Assembly (NCBI GenBank): GCA_011800805.1
Contig: MPNW01000091.1
Location: 132,408-196,407 of the forward strand
Reading direction: 5' to 3'
From: Hirudo medicinalis
Lineage: Eukaryota; Annelida; Clitellata; Hirudinida; Hirudinidae
Length of the DNA stretch: 64,000 bases
Shown here: piece after piece, positions 36,641-47,745 of the stretch
Position numbering within the stretch: position 1 is the first letter of the stretch
Layout: every line of letters begins with the position of its first letter
The notes under the pieces: model-generated
What the model was told of the DNA's origin: nothing
The model's input: the letters and a program-made list of their open reading frames with translations, nothing else
Database searches by the model: none
Program-made: the position numbers and the translations under genes

Positions 36641-36964
36641 ACAAGTTTGCAGTTGTTGAAGACCACTTAGAGCAGCAACAGGCAGATGGTTCAACGTTTG
36701 CTGCAGGTAATGATTCAAGACAGTTGTCTGTAAAAATAGGCATTTTGGTTGAAGTCAAACTCAATTGTTTGATTCAGTGTCCACCAAAAATTGCCTAGCA
36801 TCGTTACATTAAATTTTATCAAAACAAAAATTATTTTACCAAAGCAACCATGTTTTTCACAATTTCCTTGAAAGTGCTCAAACTAATTATTGCTGAAGTG
36901 TATTGTTGAGATGGTCTAAAGCATTGAAATAAATTACAGCTGACCTTGCATCATTTCCTGCAGC

Positions 36965-39071
36965 TTAACCTCACCCTCCCCCACGCCTTGGTGGAGGTCT
37001 GTAAGAACTTCCCCCAGACGTTCCAGTGAGAGGATTGTAATCTGTAACATAAAATGCTCACGATTCATTTCCAGTATTTAGCATTATCAAGCCCCATTTA
37101 CCCCAAGCAATGGATGGGGCCTAAACTTTAGGATGGTGTTTCTTTAGCAAAAATTTAAAAAGATCTTCTAATAACACTTCTTTGGAGGCTTGATATCAAT
37201 TGTTTTAGGAAAGAAATCATCAAATAAATGAATACAATTAAAAGCACATGCTGCAAGACAAACACAACAAATTCAGACCAAATTTTACTCACCATCAGCC
37301 CTGTAAACTTTCTTTTTAGATTGGTTGGCCAAAGATGATGACGTCAAGCTTGAAGAAGGCTCAGATGATGATGCATCCCTCTGAAAAGTTAAATTTCAGC
37401 TTTACAACCAAATATAAAACTATTACCAGAACAAACACATTTAAAAATTGATTTTTTCAAGATGAAATCATTTGACTCCAAAAAACAATGTAATTATGAT
37501 CACCAAAGGACACTCACAAATTTTGTTTTTGACCTGTAGCCCCTCCCTTCCTTGTGCCTCTCCCAATCTGCTATCCTATCTCTTCGTCTCTCTTCTTCTT
37601 TCTAAGTTCATTCATTGAGATTTCAATGTTAATATTTTCCAGAAAATTATTTAATAAATTAAACAGTTTAACTCACAGCTTCCTCTTCCTCCCTGTGCTT
37701 CATGGCATCCATGGAATATCTTTCCTGAAGCCTTCTCCTGGCCTCTTCCATGTCTTCATGTTTCCTCCGAACCTCTTCATTATCTGTAAGTGGATGATGC
37801 TTTTATGAGCATAATGACATCATGAGATACAAGTGTGTTAAAATTGGAATAGTCTTTACAGTGAAATATTCTTAAAGCAATTAGGCTTGAGGATGTTTAA
37901 GTTGATGTGTGTCTTTACAACATGGCAACAGATTTTTAAAGAATTTCTGAGCTATGCCATTCAGAATATTTTTTACAAGGAATGTTTTAGCAAATTTATG
38001 ATTTTTCTCAAAGCACTAAACAGAAAGAAAAATCACACAAAACACAAGATACCCAGACTTACTTATTCAATAATGTAAAATACTGTAAATACTACAATTT
38101 AATTAGGGAATAATATACAAGATAAAATACACTTAAGAGAGAGCTCCAGTCACCGAGTACTCATACCGTATCTGTGCATAACGAGGTCGGACTGCTTCCT
38201 CTCCAACAATCTTTGCACCTTTGTCTTGTACTTGCTGTAGAGGTAATAGAGGACTACCACAGCAATCAACAAATACCAACCATAGATTTGAAAGAAGTTA
38301 CCAACTGGAGAATAAAAATTGTTAGAATATCTTTAAAAATTAAACCACCTTTCATCAGGAATTTATTCATTTCAGATGCCTAGCAGATTGGATGTTTTTT
38401 TTATCTTAGGCCAGTCAACCTTAATCAGTCATGTTATGCATAATATTAACCACCGATTCAAAAGAAATGAACGTGTTTAAGCTAATTAATTTCCAATTAC
38501 AACTTGCACAAAATTAAACTGATTTTTTGAAATTAATTTTTAATTTGGAATTGCGGACCATAATATATTCCAATTATTACATTCAGTCCAAAGTAAGTTT
38601 AATAACGAATATATTTTTATCCTGATATTTCAAGGATTCATCTACCTTAATAATTTTAATAATTAATTTGTAGGCCATAAACATGACGTCATAAATTTCA
38701 TAGCACAAGCTTTTTTCAAATTTCACCTATTAAACATCAAATGCATAGGTATATAAATATTTACGTATTCAGAATACCTAAGAAATTACATTTTGATCTG
38801 TTAGATCGCCAAATAAAATTATTGACATGAACCGAATTACTTGCTTGCTAGTTTAACTAAAACCTTTTTAACATTTACAATAAACGCTACTCTTTTCTAA
38901 CTGAAAAAACCATTTACTTGACGAAACGGCTGACGTTATGAAGAAAGGGTTTTTGTTGCGTATCTCTTCAATATTCTGCGGATCTTCAAATTCGTCTTCG
39001 ACAACAGCATCATCCATACTGACTGAGTTGCCTCTATTACTTGATTGGTTGCCTTTTACCGGTTGTATCAA
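36965..39071 (-). CDS. SELENOS: Selenoprotein S (VIMP) with in-frame TGA selenocysteine codon
   Basis: Minus-strand coding exons: 39071-38918, 38304-38167, 37783-37677, 37601-37518, 37380-37293, 37041-36965. All phases match, giving 215 aa; human SELENOS is about 190. Seen: an acidic N-terminus, a transmembrane segment at about 58-76 after IYGWYLL, then a charged coiled coil (NEEVRRKHEDMEEARRRLQE) and ADWERHKEGRGY. The C-terminus is DYNPLTG, a Gly/Pro/Arg-rich tail, then Gly-Gly-Gly-TGA-Gly-TAA. Sec as the penultimate residue is the family hallmark. Known role: an ER membrane protein binding VCP/p97 and Derlins in ER-associated degradation, with reductase activity from a Cys-Sec pair. The usual Cys before the Sec is not evident in this tail (the aligned region reads TSGGSSYRPP), so redox activity may differ. 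Conventional gene prediction would stop at the TGA. Confidence 0.9.
36971..36973 (-). other. SELENOS: Recoded TGA (selenocysteine 214)
   Basis: TGA is followed by GGT and then TAA. The in-frame context (GGA GGG TGA GGT TAA) reproduces the conserved Gly-Gly-Sec-Gly end of selenoprotein S. Confidence 0.82.
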
Positions 39072-39334
39072 AATAATTACGTGTCAGAATAAACAACTGA
39101 TGCAGTGATGTGCTCAAACTTTGAAACGATTTAAAGCGATATTTTGAATTATGTGTACAATAAGCAAATTATTAAAAGAATTTAATTCATTCAAATCTTT
39201 GTCACTAAAATAATGTCGTTTATTTTAAAAAAATCTATAAAAACGATTTATTCGAACAATCCAAAAAAACATGACTCCAAGGATTTCTGCTAAATTATGC
39301 TGGTAAATTATGAAACACTACACAGCTTTAACTA

Positions 39335-41339
39335 CTATAACATCATTTTTTTCATACATTTGGAGCAACGAGGGGTCAGGGTTCTGAATCGCGAATGTTT
39401 ATTCGAACAACAGGATTTTTCTGCTGCCATGCTTCGAGCAAAAACCTGGTTTCTATACGACACTGGTTTCCTCCAAAACTGCTGACCTTTGTCGTTACAG
39501 AAAGTCTCGTAATTACAGCAATTACCAGTTTTTTTCTTGGGGCAACACGCTAGTGCAATCCTCTTCGGTTGGCAGCAACAGGATTTTGAACGCTTCTTGC
39601 AGCAATGACTTTGGCAACTACAACATCTGTGCCCATTTTTACGACTTTGGCATCCGCATCTTTTCACAGGTATCATACGAATCCCAGATTTTGTACAATT
39701 CTTTAGATTGCGTGCGTATTTTTCTGGGATAAGTGCTGGAGTGCAACAACGATAATCGCAGCGTCTTTTTGGCAGACAAGTACAGACAGGTTGGCAAGTT
39801 TCAGTATTGGCACATGTGCATCTCAGATTTCCACGAGAACCTAAGTCACAACTACCCATACTTTTAAGTAGACGGGAGACAATCTCTGAGACGGAGTCCT
39901 TTCTCTCGCAACATTTCGGGACACATCCTTCCCCATAGCTGCAACAACATCTATTTGCCGTATCGTCGTCATAGTTCATGGTACTAGCAATTGAATTGTG
40001 ATTTTTTCTTCTGCATTTGCACATTTCTTCCACGGGATTGTATTTCATCATGATGTCATAATCTAGTTCTTGGAAGCGAAACGGATCCAACAGGCAAGGA
40101 TCTTTTTCAAAGTCCCAGATGTTGCAATCGCAACAGAAGGGATCTGTAACGCGTTTGACATCATATGCTCTCATCATTGGACAAATTGGTGCATTTTGAG
40201 GAGTGTACGAAATCGGGTGAAGAGCGCAATCCTAGGCGGAAGATGGAAACATGAGACCATTATTATAATTGAAATAGCAACTTGGAGATGAATATTGAAT
40301 CATTTAGACCAAACTCAACTCCATCTCCGAGTTGTTCAAACAAGAAATTAACGAGCTAATCGAGAGCAAGACCAATTAATTACCTGAATGCAAGCCGATG
40401 AGTTATTGAATTGCGTCGATTCGAGCAATCCAAACGAGGAGGTGACGCCTTGCTTCAGTGTTTGAGGTTGAATAGACGATGACAAAGGTCGTTCCCACAG
40501 TTTTGAAGGATTGTTGTGAAGCTCCGAGCAGGGACGAAATAGGTTGCAATCACTGGATTGTTTCCGCGCTTTATTAGAAGAAATGCGCAAAGCACTGCAC
40601 GAATGATTAGCGAAACGAGCATTGTTATCATTTAAATCTACGTGCTGTCCTTTGCAATCGTCTGAGGTTTTGCGAGCCTCCACCATCCTAAGGCTTAAAA
40701 GGGCTCCATCTTTTTTTAGCCTTCGCTTGATCTTGTCAAGTTTCCTTTTCTTCTTCGATTCATCCTTCTTATCGTGTCCTTTCCGGTGTTTATGCTTCTT
40801 GTGGCGACCATCAATGCCTTTGCTTTGCCTACTGTTGACTATGTAACGGAGGTTTTTCAAGATGCTCTGCCCAGCCACGTCACTCTTCTTCTTCCTCATG
40901 GATCGGTCCCTCCCACATTTTGAGCGGGATTCTCCTTTCCGAGCTATTCTCGAAATTTCTTGAAATCTTTTTATGGAGTCGAAAAATGTCGTTTTAGCCA
41001 ATTTCGGCGTATTGTTCCGCTGAGCTTTTGATGGTTCGTAGCACGGAACTTCCCTATCACTCAAGACAGGACTAGTATCTCGTTTCAAAGACGTGCAGTT
41101 TTGAACGCTTGGAGTACAATTATCGGCATCGTCCAAAACTTCGATTTTTATATCCTTTTCATCAATCCACCATTCTTCGCACACGACGTGTCTTTTCAAT
41201 TTAGGACTAATGTCGGAACACATCTTTCCGATATTCTCAGTCACGCTTGTGGGAAATGTTGTACAAATACGTTGCAGTCGATAATTCGATGTAATCTCTG
41301 GGTCCCTAGCACCTTCTTTTGCAATTTTTTTTTAAGCAT
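39335..41339 (-). CDS. Array gene A: Lys-rich then Cys-rich protein, unknown function
   Basis: Proposed coding exons are 41339-41313 (nine codons, MLKKKLQKK), 41235-40384 and 40231-39335, in phase, for 591 aa. The first intron would be only 77 nt. If that splice is wrong, the start is the ATG encoding MCSDISPK. The middle part is very basic (KKHKHRKGHDKKDESKKKRK). The last exon is strongly Cys-rich, with many CC and CCC clusters (for example CRCCSC-type runs and ACCPKKKTGNCC), suggesting disulphide cross-linking or metal binding. No signal peptide or known domain is seen. It is the first of seven same-strand genes (A-G) with similar composition. The two large exons are well supported; the role is unknown. 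Confidence 0.65.
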
Positions 41340-41846
41340 TTTCACAAAAATGAACAAGATATTTCAAAGGAACGAGATATTTCACTAATCGATGGATTGA
41401 ACTCTGATGTTTTCATATCTTAAACATGAATTTTATTGCGTCATCAATATACCAAAAATCATGAAATAAGTGATTCTAAATATTCGAATGATGAAGATTG
41501 TTTCTAAATAAATTCAGTATCACTTTGTATCGGTCTTTTATTCGTCTCTTCTTCCTCTGATGAGGACCTTTAGAGTTTTCAACAATTTCTAGGTATTGGT
41601 AGAAAATTACTAACAAAATCGTTCTTGGAACTCATAGCCAGGTAATCCTCAAATTTTATTACAACTTCTGTTGAGTGGTATCTCAGCTCCAGAATGTCAG
41701 AGGTTTGCACCATATTCAACCCCAAAATAATTAAAGCAGCAGGTATTTCAGATATTATATTTTATCATTTCACAGCGATGTTTATTAAGCTGATTTTTCC
41801 CAAATTTTCAAGCGAAATACAAATTATTAAAAATACATTAAAGTCA

Positions 41847-43621
41847 TCAACGCCTCCTACACCAACAACAACAACTTTCCAAGCGCTTTTGAAGCTCATT
41901 CAATCGGCAGACCATGTCATCAACTCCTGTCGCCAATTCATCGCATTTCTCCCAAGTACTACCCAGTGGTCCGAAATCTTCGTCATCGTTGAAAGGATCG
42001 CATGGTGGCCTCTTATAGTTACCCGAGGTTTTTCTGTCAAAAATTCTTTGGACCCGACACGGCGACTGAAGAGGACGTGAATAACGCAGATAAGAAGGGT
42101 GCTTAGCCATATTTTTCCTTAGGAATGGGGGGCATTCTTCCTCCTTTGGCTCTTTCTCTTCTTTCTCTTCTTCTTTTTCTTCTTTGCTTTTTTCCGATTC
42201 TTCGGATTTACGCTTTTTCATGCAGCAAGGAATACATGGCCGACAGCAAGGCTGTGGTGGACAAGGTGGTGGACATGGTGGCATGTACGGCATTGGATAT
42301 GGAATTGGAAGAGGCATCATGCATGGAGTTCGGCAGCACGATCCACAAGGACTAGGGCAACAACATTGACAGCAAGGGTTACAACCACATTGACCACAAG
42401 AATTACAAGCAGAATTACAAGCAGAATTACAANNNNNNNNNNNNNNNNNNNNNNNNNNNNNNNNNNNNNNNNNNNNNNNNNNNNNNNNNNNNNNNNNNNN
42501 NNNNNNNNNNNNNNNNNNNNNNNNNNNNNNNNNNNNNNNNNNNNNNNNNNNNNNNNNNNNNNNNNNNNNNNNNNNNNNNNNNNNNNNNNNNNNNNNNNNN
42601 NNNNNNNNNNNNNNNNNNNNNNNNNNNNNNNNNNNNNNNNNNNNNNNNNNNNNNNNNNNNNNNNNNNNNNNNNNNNNNNNNNNNNNNNNNNNNNNNNNNN
42701 NNNNNNNNNNNNNNNNNNNNNNNNNNNNNNNNNNNNNNNNNNNNNNNNNNNNNNNNNNNNNNNNNNNNNNNNNNNNNNNNNNNNNNNNNNNNNNNNNNNN
42801 NNNNNNNNNNNNNNNNNNNNNNNNNNNNNNNNNNNNNNNNNNNNNNNNNNNNNNNNNNNNNNNNNNNNNNNNNNNNNNNNNNNNNNNNNNNNNNNNNNNN
42901 NNNNNNNNNNNNNNNNNNNCCGGATTTACAACCACCGGATTTACAACCACCGGATTTACAGCCACCGGATTTACAACCACCGGATTTACAGCCACCGGAT
43001 TTACAACCACCGGATTTACAACCACCAGATTTACAACCAGAGTTACAGCCAGGTTTACAACAATTAGGTCTGCAAGGGCCAGGTTCGAAACAGGTTCCAG
43101 TGAAGCGATAGCCTGGCATACCTTGGCATGCCGGCAGAAAGAGGTTTGGATTAATATGGTTTGCGTTTGCGTTTTGTCTACTTCTGCCTCGTTTACGACT
43201 TCTGTGTCTTCTACCGCCACCAGCATTACCCCCATCACCACCCCATTCTCCAGGCTGTCTGCCACCAAACAAGCCACCCATGCCTCCGCAACAGCCCATG
43301 TTAATTGGGGGACAACCACCACCACAACCACCACCACAACCACCACAACCACCACAACCACAACAGGCACCATAGCTGCACGGTGTAACAAAAACACGCC
43401 GTCTGTTTTGTGGAGTTTTTCCTTTCTTCTTTTTCTTTTTCTTCTTTTTCTTCTTTTTTTTGGCGTTGTTGTTGGAGCCGAGTTCTATCGCGGAGTGGCA
43501 TCTTTAAAGTTGAAGTTAGTTACAAATGTCATCAACATGGCTGAAACCTGCGAATTGCAACTTGAGCAATTTACAATTAGTCGAATAACTTATTCGATCC
43601 GACTGCTGTTGTTGCGTTCAT
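41847..43621 (-). CDS. Array gene B: Cys-Gly/Cys-Lys-Ser-Gly-Gly repeat protein, gap inside
   Basis: Exon 1 (43621-43590, MNATTAVGSN) joins in phase to exon 2 starting at 43501 after a good acceptor. Exon 2 gives a poly-Lys stretch, a Gly/Cys-rich block (ACCGCGGCGG), RRHRSRKRGRSRQ, then repeats of CKSGG (15-bp units). It runs into 487 unknown bases (42433-42919). Beyond the gap come CNSA units, a Cys/Pro-rich segment, a Lys/Glu-rich block and a C-terminus ending ELQKRLESCCCWCRRR at 41847. The frames before and after the gap differ with the N count given, so the gap length is only an estimate. The composition is like Cys-rich structural proteins such as sperm-tail CGP proteins or keratin-associated proteins, by analogy only. 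Confidence 0.68.
42433..42919. other. Assembly gap inside the Cys-Lys-Ser repeat of gene B
   Basis: 487 N. The left flank has 12-bp Cys-Asn-Ser-Ala units and the right flank 15-bp Cys-Lys-Ser-Gly-Gly units, so the gap is a collapsed coding tandem repeat. Confidence 0.97.
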
Positions 43622-43703
43622 TTACATGTAATTCATTACTAACTTGATGTAAAGGTTACATTACAGTGCAAATGTAAAAGAGCTCGTAATTGTGTTCATC
43701 CTG

Positions 43704-43748
43704 CAAAATTTTAGACACCCCAACAGCTGCACCCCACTGGGACTGTAC
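43704..43748. repeat. Direct repeat, copy 1 of a C-rich motif
   Basis: Similar to 44160-44210 (AAAATTTTxGACACCCC, then AGCTGCA, CCCC and TGTACA in the same order). It marks an older dispersed element next to the Tc1-like transposon. Confidence 0.7.
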
Positions 43749-44159
43749 ATTTTCAAGCAATTTTTCCAATCAAGAACTCAATAGATACAATTCACAAGAT
43801 TATTTAAAAGATTGTCTTGTCAAGTTTTGCATGGTAATTTTTATAAGCAACTTTGACTTGTTGAGGACGCTTGTGAATTAGCATAGAGAATCGCTTAATA
43901 TTTGTGATAACAAAGTAAAATGTCTTCTTCCATGTAGGAATTGAAAGGAAATTATTTGGCTTTTATAGCGTAATATTTGCAGAAAATAAAATATTAGCAG
44001 GAATGCCGATGCAATGAAGAAGCATAACCTAAAACTCGTACTTATCATCAATGGAAATGATGGATTACGAAGAAAGTAATAAAGACGTTTATGGTCGAAT
44101 ATGAATCGGAGTGGCAATCAAGGAGTTATTTATCCCCATGCGTGGATGCCTTCACCCCC

Positions 44160-44210
44160 AAAATTTTGGACACCCCCCAGTAGCTGCAACCCCAATGGGG
44201 GGGGTGTACA
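44160..44210. repeat. Direct repeat, copy 2 of a C-rich motif
   Basis: Second copy of the 43704-43748 motif. It also contains an internal inverted pair (ACACCCCCC ... GGGGGGTGT) able to form a hairpin. Confidence 0.7.
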
Positions 44211-44235
44211 ATTAGAAGCAACCAAGTTACAATCA

Positions 44236-45705
44236 GAACGGAAACCATGAGGACACCCCATAATTTCGTGTCACTAAATAAAAACTGAATTTTGAAGAAA
44301 ATTTAGTATGTTAAGTAACTATATAACTAATAATTTGTAATTATTTCTGGAATTTTGGCTGAAATATTTTCAAGCATTAATTTAAAAATTAAACAAAAGT
44401 GATTTTGAGGCGTCCAATAACTGTGAAAGACCCTTTCAAAAATTGATTCAAAAATGACCAAAATTTTTGTAAAACACGAAAGAAAAATTAATTAATAAGA
44501 AATAAGAATTTTCCATCCCGCTCTTTCCAGAATCTCCAAATGACGTTTTCCAGGTCAGATTCGGAGTGGAACTGCCTCCCATTGCTGTAAACCAGTCTTA
44601 ACAACATTCCCCAGATGTTTTCAATAGGATTTAAGTCTGGGAAACAGGCTGGGCAGTCCACAACTTTCAAATTTTATTTTGGAAAATACCTTTGGAAATG
44701 TCATCTTGGAAGTGTGGATCGAAGCATTACCTTTCTGGAAAATAAAATTCCCTCCATAACAAGATTCTCCAAAGGCAGGAGATGATCTCCTAATATTTTG
44801 ATGTAATCTACTGAAGACTATCTCCCATCCAGAAATGCCAATTCAATTAATCCTTCACTGGAAATTCCTCCGAAATCCTCACCGACCCTGCTCCATGATT
44901 TCGGCTAAAAAATGATTTTTGTTAATCTAAGGTCCTGCCAATAGAACTGATGACCATATCAGGTCCATCCAGATTAAATTTCTTCTCATCTCAAAGAATA
45001 ATATTGCTCCAACCATCTCTGTTGGAGAGCATGGTTTTGGCCCATTCCACTCTATCCATCCTATGGCTTTTAAGAGCTGGAATCTTTAAACTTTTTCATA
45101 TAATAAAATACCACCAGATCTCAAATAATTTAACACTGTTAAATTTCACAAATACTTGAATAAGGTTCATTTCTAATTTGATTTGCTGAAAATTTACCTG
45201 TTCAAGCCTTTCTTGCCAATAATCAGTTTAGGGTCTCCCATGGTTATTTTTTGTTCCTTATTCCTCAAGAGCTCCTTAGTAGTTTCAGACGATAGTCTTG
45301 GATCGATTGAGCTCTTTGCAATTTCCTTGAAGGCCTCAATCTGCTTCCTCTCCTTGTCAGGCAACATTTTACCTCCAGCCATTCATAAAATAGTAATTTT
45401 AAAAACTTCAAATTAGTTTTTAACTCTGTTTAGGTTTATATATCGATATCATCCACTTAAAATGCATTATGATTACATTACTATATGATAATTTCATGTT
45501 TTATTGGTTAGATGTCCTCATAATTTTCAAACGGCCCCAAATGTTATATGGCATAATTTACAAGTTATACTCATTGAAATTACTTGAAATTTTACAGGAC
45601 GTTTTGAGTCCAATGAAGTTATATGTAAAATTGAATAATATTGAAGTTATATTTATCGAGTTATCAGGAAATTATGGGATGTCCCTCATGGTTTCCGTTC
45701 ATGGA
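44236..45705 (-). mobile_element. Degenerate Tc1-like transposon with IR/DR ends
   Basis: Terminal inverted repeats are visible: left CGGAAACCATGAGGACACCC at about 44239 and its near complement at 45667-45700. A second, weaker copy lies 158 bp further in at both ends (about 44409 and 45522), the IR/DR arrangement of some Tc1 elements. The minus strand between them keeps broken transposase pieces: an N-terminal segment (45382-45194), DEKKFNLDGPD, and a C-terminal CPACFPDLNPIENIWG around the last catalytic region. Stops and frameshifts make it inactive. It separates array genes B and C. Confidence 0.85.
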
Positions 45706-47745
45706 TAAACAAAAAAAAGGTCATCAGATGACCAATTGGGCAGATGCACCCCCGGCTGTTGATTAACACCCCCAAATTACAAAGTCCCGCATAACTCCCT
45801 GGTGAAAATGTGCTATTAATCGTATTTGTCTCCGGAATTACACAAACATCCTAATAAAAGAAACTAGGAAACTAAATCATCAATGTTGACAAACATCTCA
45901 CTAAACAAATAACCAACTTTCTTGACTTGCGAAGTTCAACGTAGAATCTGCTGACTTTATATTTCTGCAACATAATTGAACTTTTTAATATCCTGAATAG
46001 TTTATTATGCAATTATTATTATTAATAATATTATATATTTATATATCTACTTATTTTATTTACGATTTAAAACATGGAAACTATAAAAATAATTTAAAAC
46101 ACATTTCGATACTTCGTTACCAATTTTGAAAAAAAAAACTCACGATTTCCCATTTTTCTGCAAGAGAAAGTTTTATTTAATAATTAAATCAATATTTAAT
46201 TATTGAAAAACTTGAAGAACCCATTAAAACAAAAACTTCACCTTCTTCATCCTTGAACGGAGAATCTAAAACAAAATTGGCCAAACTTTTCTTTAAATTT
46301 AAATTTGTTTCCGAGATATTCCTTCTACTGGGAAGCATTTTGTTAGGGCATCTTTCGACGATTACATTGACTCCTATATCCGATTGTATCTTCAGTAAGG
46401 TTTCCGATCACAGAAATTACTTTTAATGGCCAGCATTACCTAACAAATAACGTAGCCCTTCTTTTAGAAACTCAACTTTACAATGAAACCTACTTCGGAT
46501 GTTAAAATAAAGCGCGAAGACACGAACAAACACACTCACTGTTATGTGCTGTGTTGTGTTGTCGATATTTTGTGCTTGCAAAGATGGTCGCGTTTAAATA
46601 TTTTCCAGTTTGGTTTATTTAATTTTATTGGGACTAATGCCAATATCGGAAGACCTTGCCAATATTTTTAATTTTTTTAATGAAAATATATTTTATTTGT
46701 AAATGTTTCAAATTTGAGTTTATTATTCTAACGCAACTTTTACTTTTACTCTTCAATAATAAGCGCTGATTCCTAATTCCCTAATCTTTAAAATTATTAT
46801 TATTTTTATAATCCATAAATTTAAGAACTTCATTTCATTCATTGCAAGATTTGCTTTTGTGACCAGAGTAGTAATATTATGAAAATTATCTATTTAAAAA
46901 TACAGTCCAATTTGTTTTCTTCTCAAATTTGATAAAAACCCGTGAAGGTCATGTCCACATATCTTGAAAGACGGACTCGCTTCTTCCAATTTGTTCTCCT
47001 TGCATCAACCATTGTAATCAGTGGCTTAGCCAGGATTTTAAAATGATTCGAGGTAGGGGCAGACGTTTTATGTGTACATAAATATTACAATAGTACTGGT
47101 GGAATAGGGCAAACAATTAATTTCTTACTAAAGACACAAGAAAAGCAGACACTTGTAATTTCATTACCGTAATTTATAATAAGTAATAAATATTGATGTC
47201 GGAAGCTTTCCTAATCTTACTGGAGCTATTTGACTGAAATTAGCCACAATAAAAAAAAAGTATATGAATTTTAAAAAAAATATCAAAGGGTTTAATGGTA
47301 ATGGTAGGGAGAACTTGCTCCCCTTGCCTTTCCACTATGGCTATGCCTATGCTTTCAATACAATACATAATTGTAACAATAGTGTTTAATTTTGCTACTT
47401 TCATTTACTGGAAAGTAAAGTAGATTCCGCCACCCAGCACGATCATCGATAGGCATCAGTTGGAAAATAATGGAAGCGGGTTTTGTCAATAATGATATCG
47501 CAGTAATAAATATTCCCCAGATTTAAAAGTAAATTCAGAATATTTGCTGGGACTTGGATTTATTTTATTTAGCGTTGATTTTTAATGTTGCCAAACTTAA
47601 AATAATACACGATATTTTGTTAAAATGTTGTCTAAAATCAATGGTTCTAAATAAATTTAAAAAACGGGCTATTTAATTACAGTGATTAAGATTTAAAGAT
47701 AACATCAACGATGAAGTAGCATAACTCGATTGGACTCCACGCACG
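45706..47745. other. Intergenic between the Tc1-like element and array gene C
   Basis: No gene seen. It includes a possible MITE (about 47027-47350) listed separately. Confidence 0.5.
47027..47350. mobile_element. Possible MITE with GGCTTAGCC-type ends
   Basis: The left end reads AGTGGCTTAGCCAGGATTT. The right end, read in reverse complement, has GGCATAGCCATAGTGG, an imperfect inverted repeat about 320 bp apart. The interior lacks coding potential. Ends of this kind are common on small DNA transposons. No target duplication was established. Confidence 0.3.

Noticed and set aside
41236..41339. Frameshift at a run of nine A at the start of gene A
   Set aside because: A 77-nt GT-AG intron joins the ATG exon to the long frame in phase, so an indel need not be invoked.
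41847..43397. Val-rich and Trp-rich frames over the gene B repeat
   Set aside because: They are off-frame readings of the Cys/Gly repeat.
43301..43501. ATG frame beginning Met-Pro-Leu-Arg as the start of gene B, needing a shift at an A run
   Set aside because: An upstream short exon (43621-43590) splices in phase to the correct frame, making the frameshift unnecessary.
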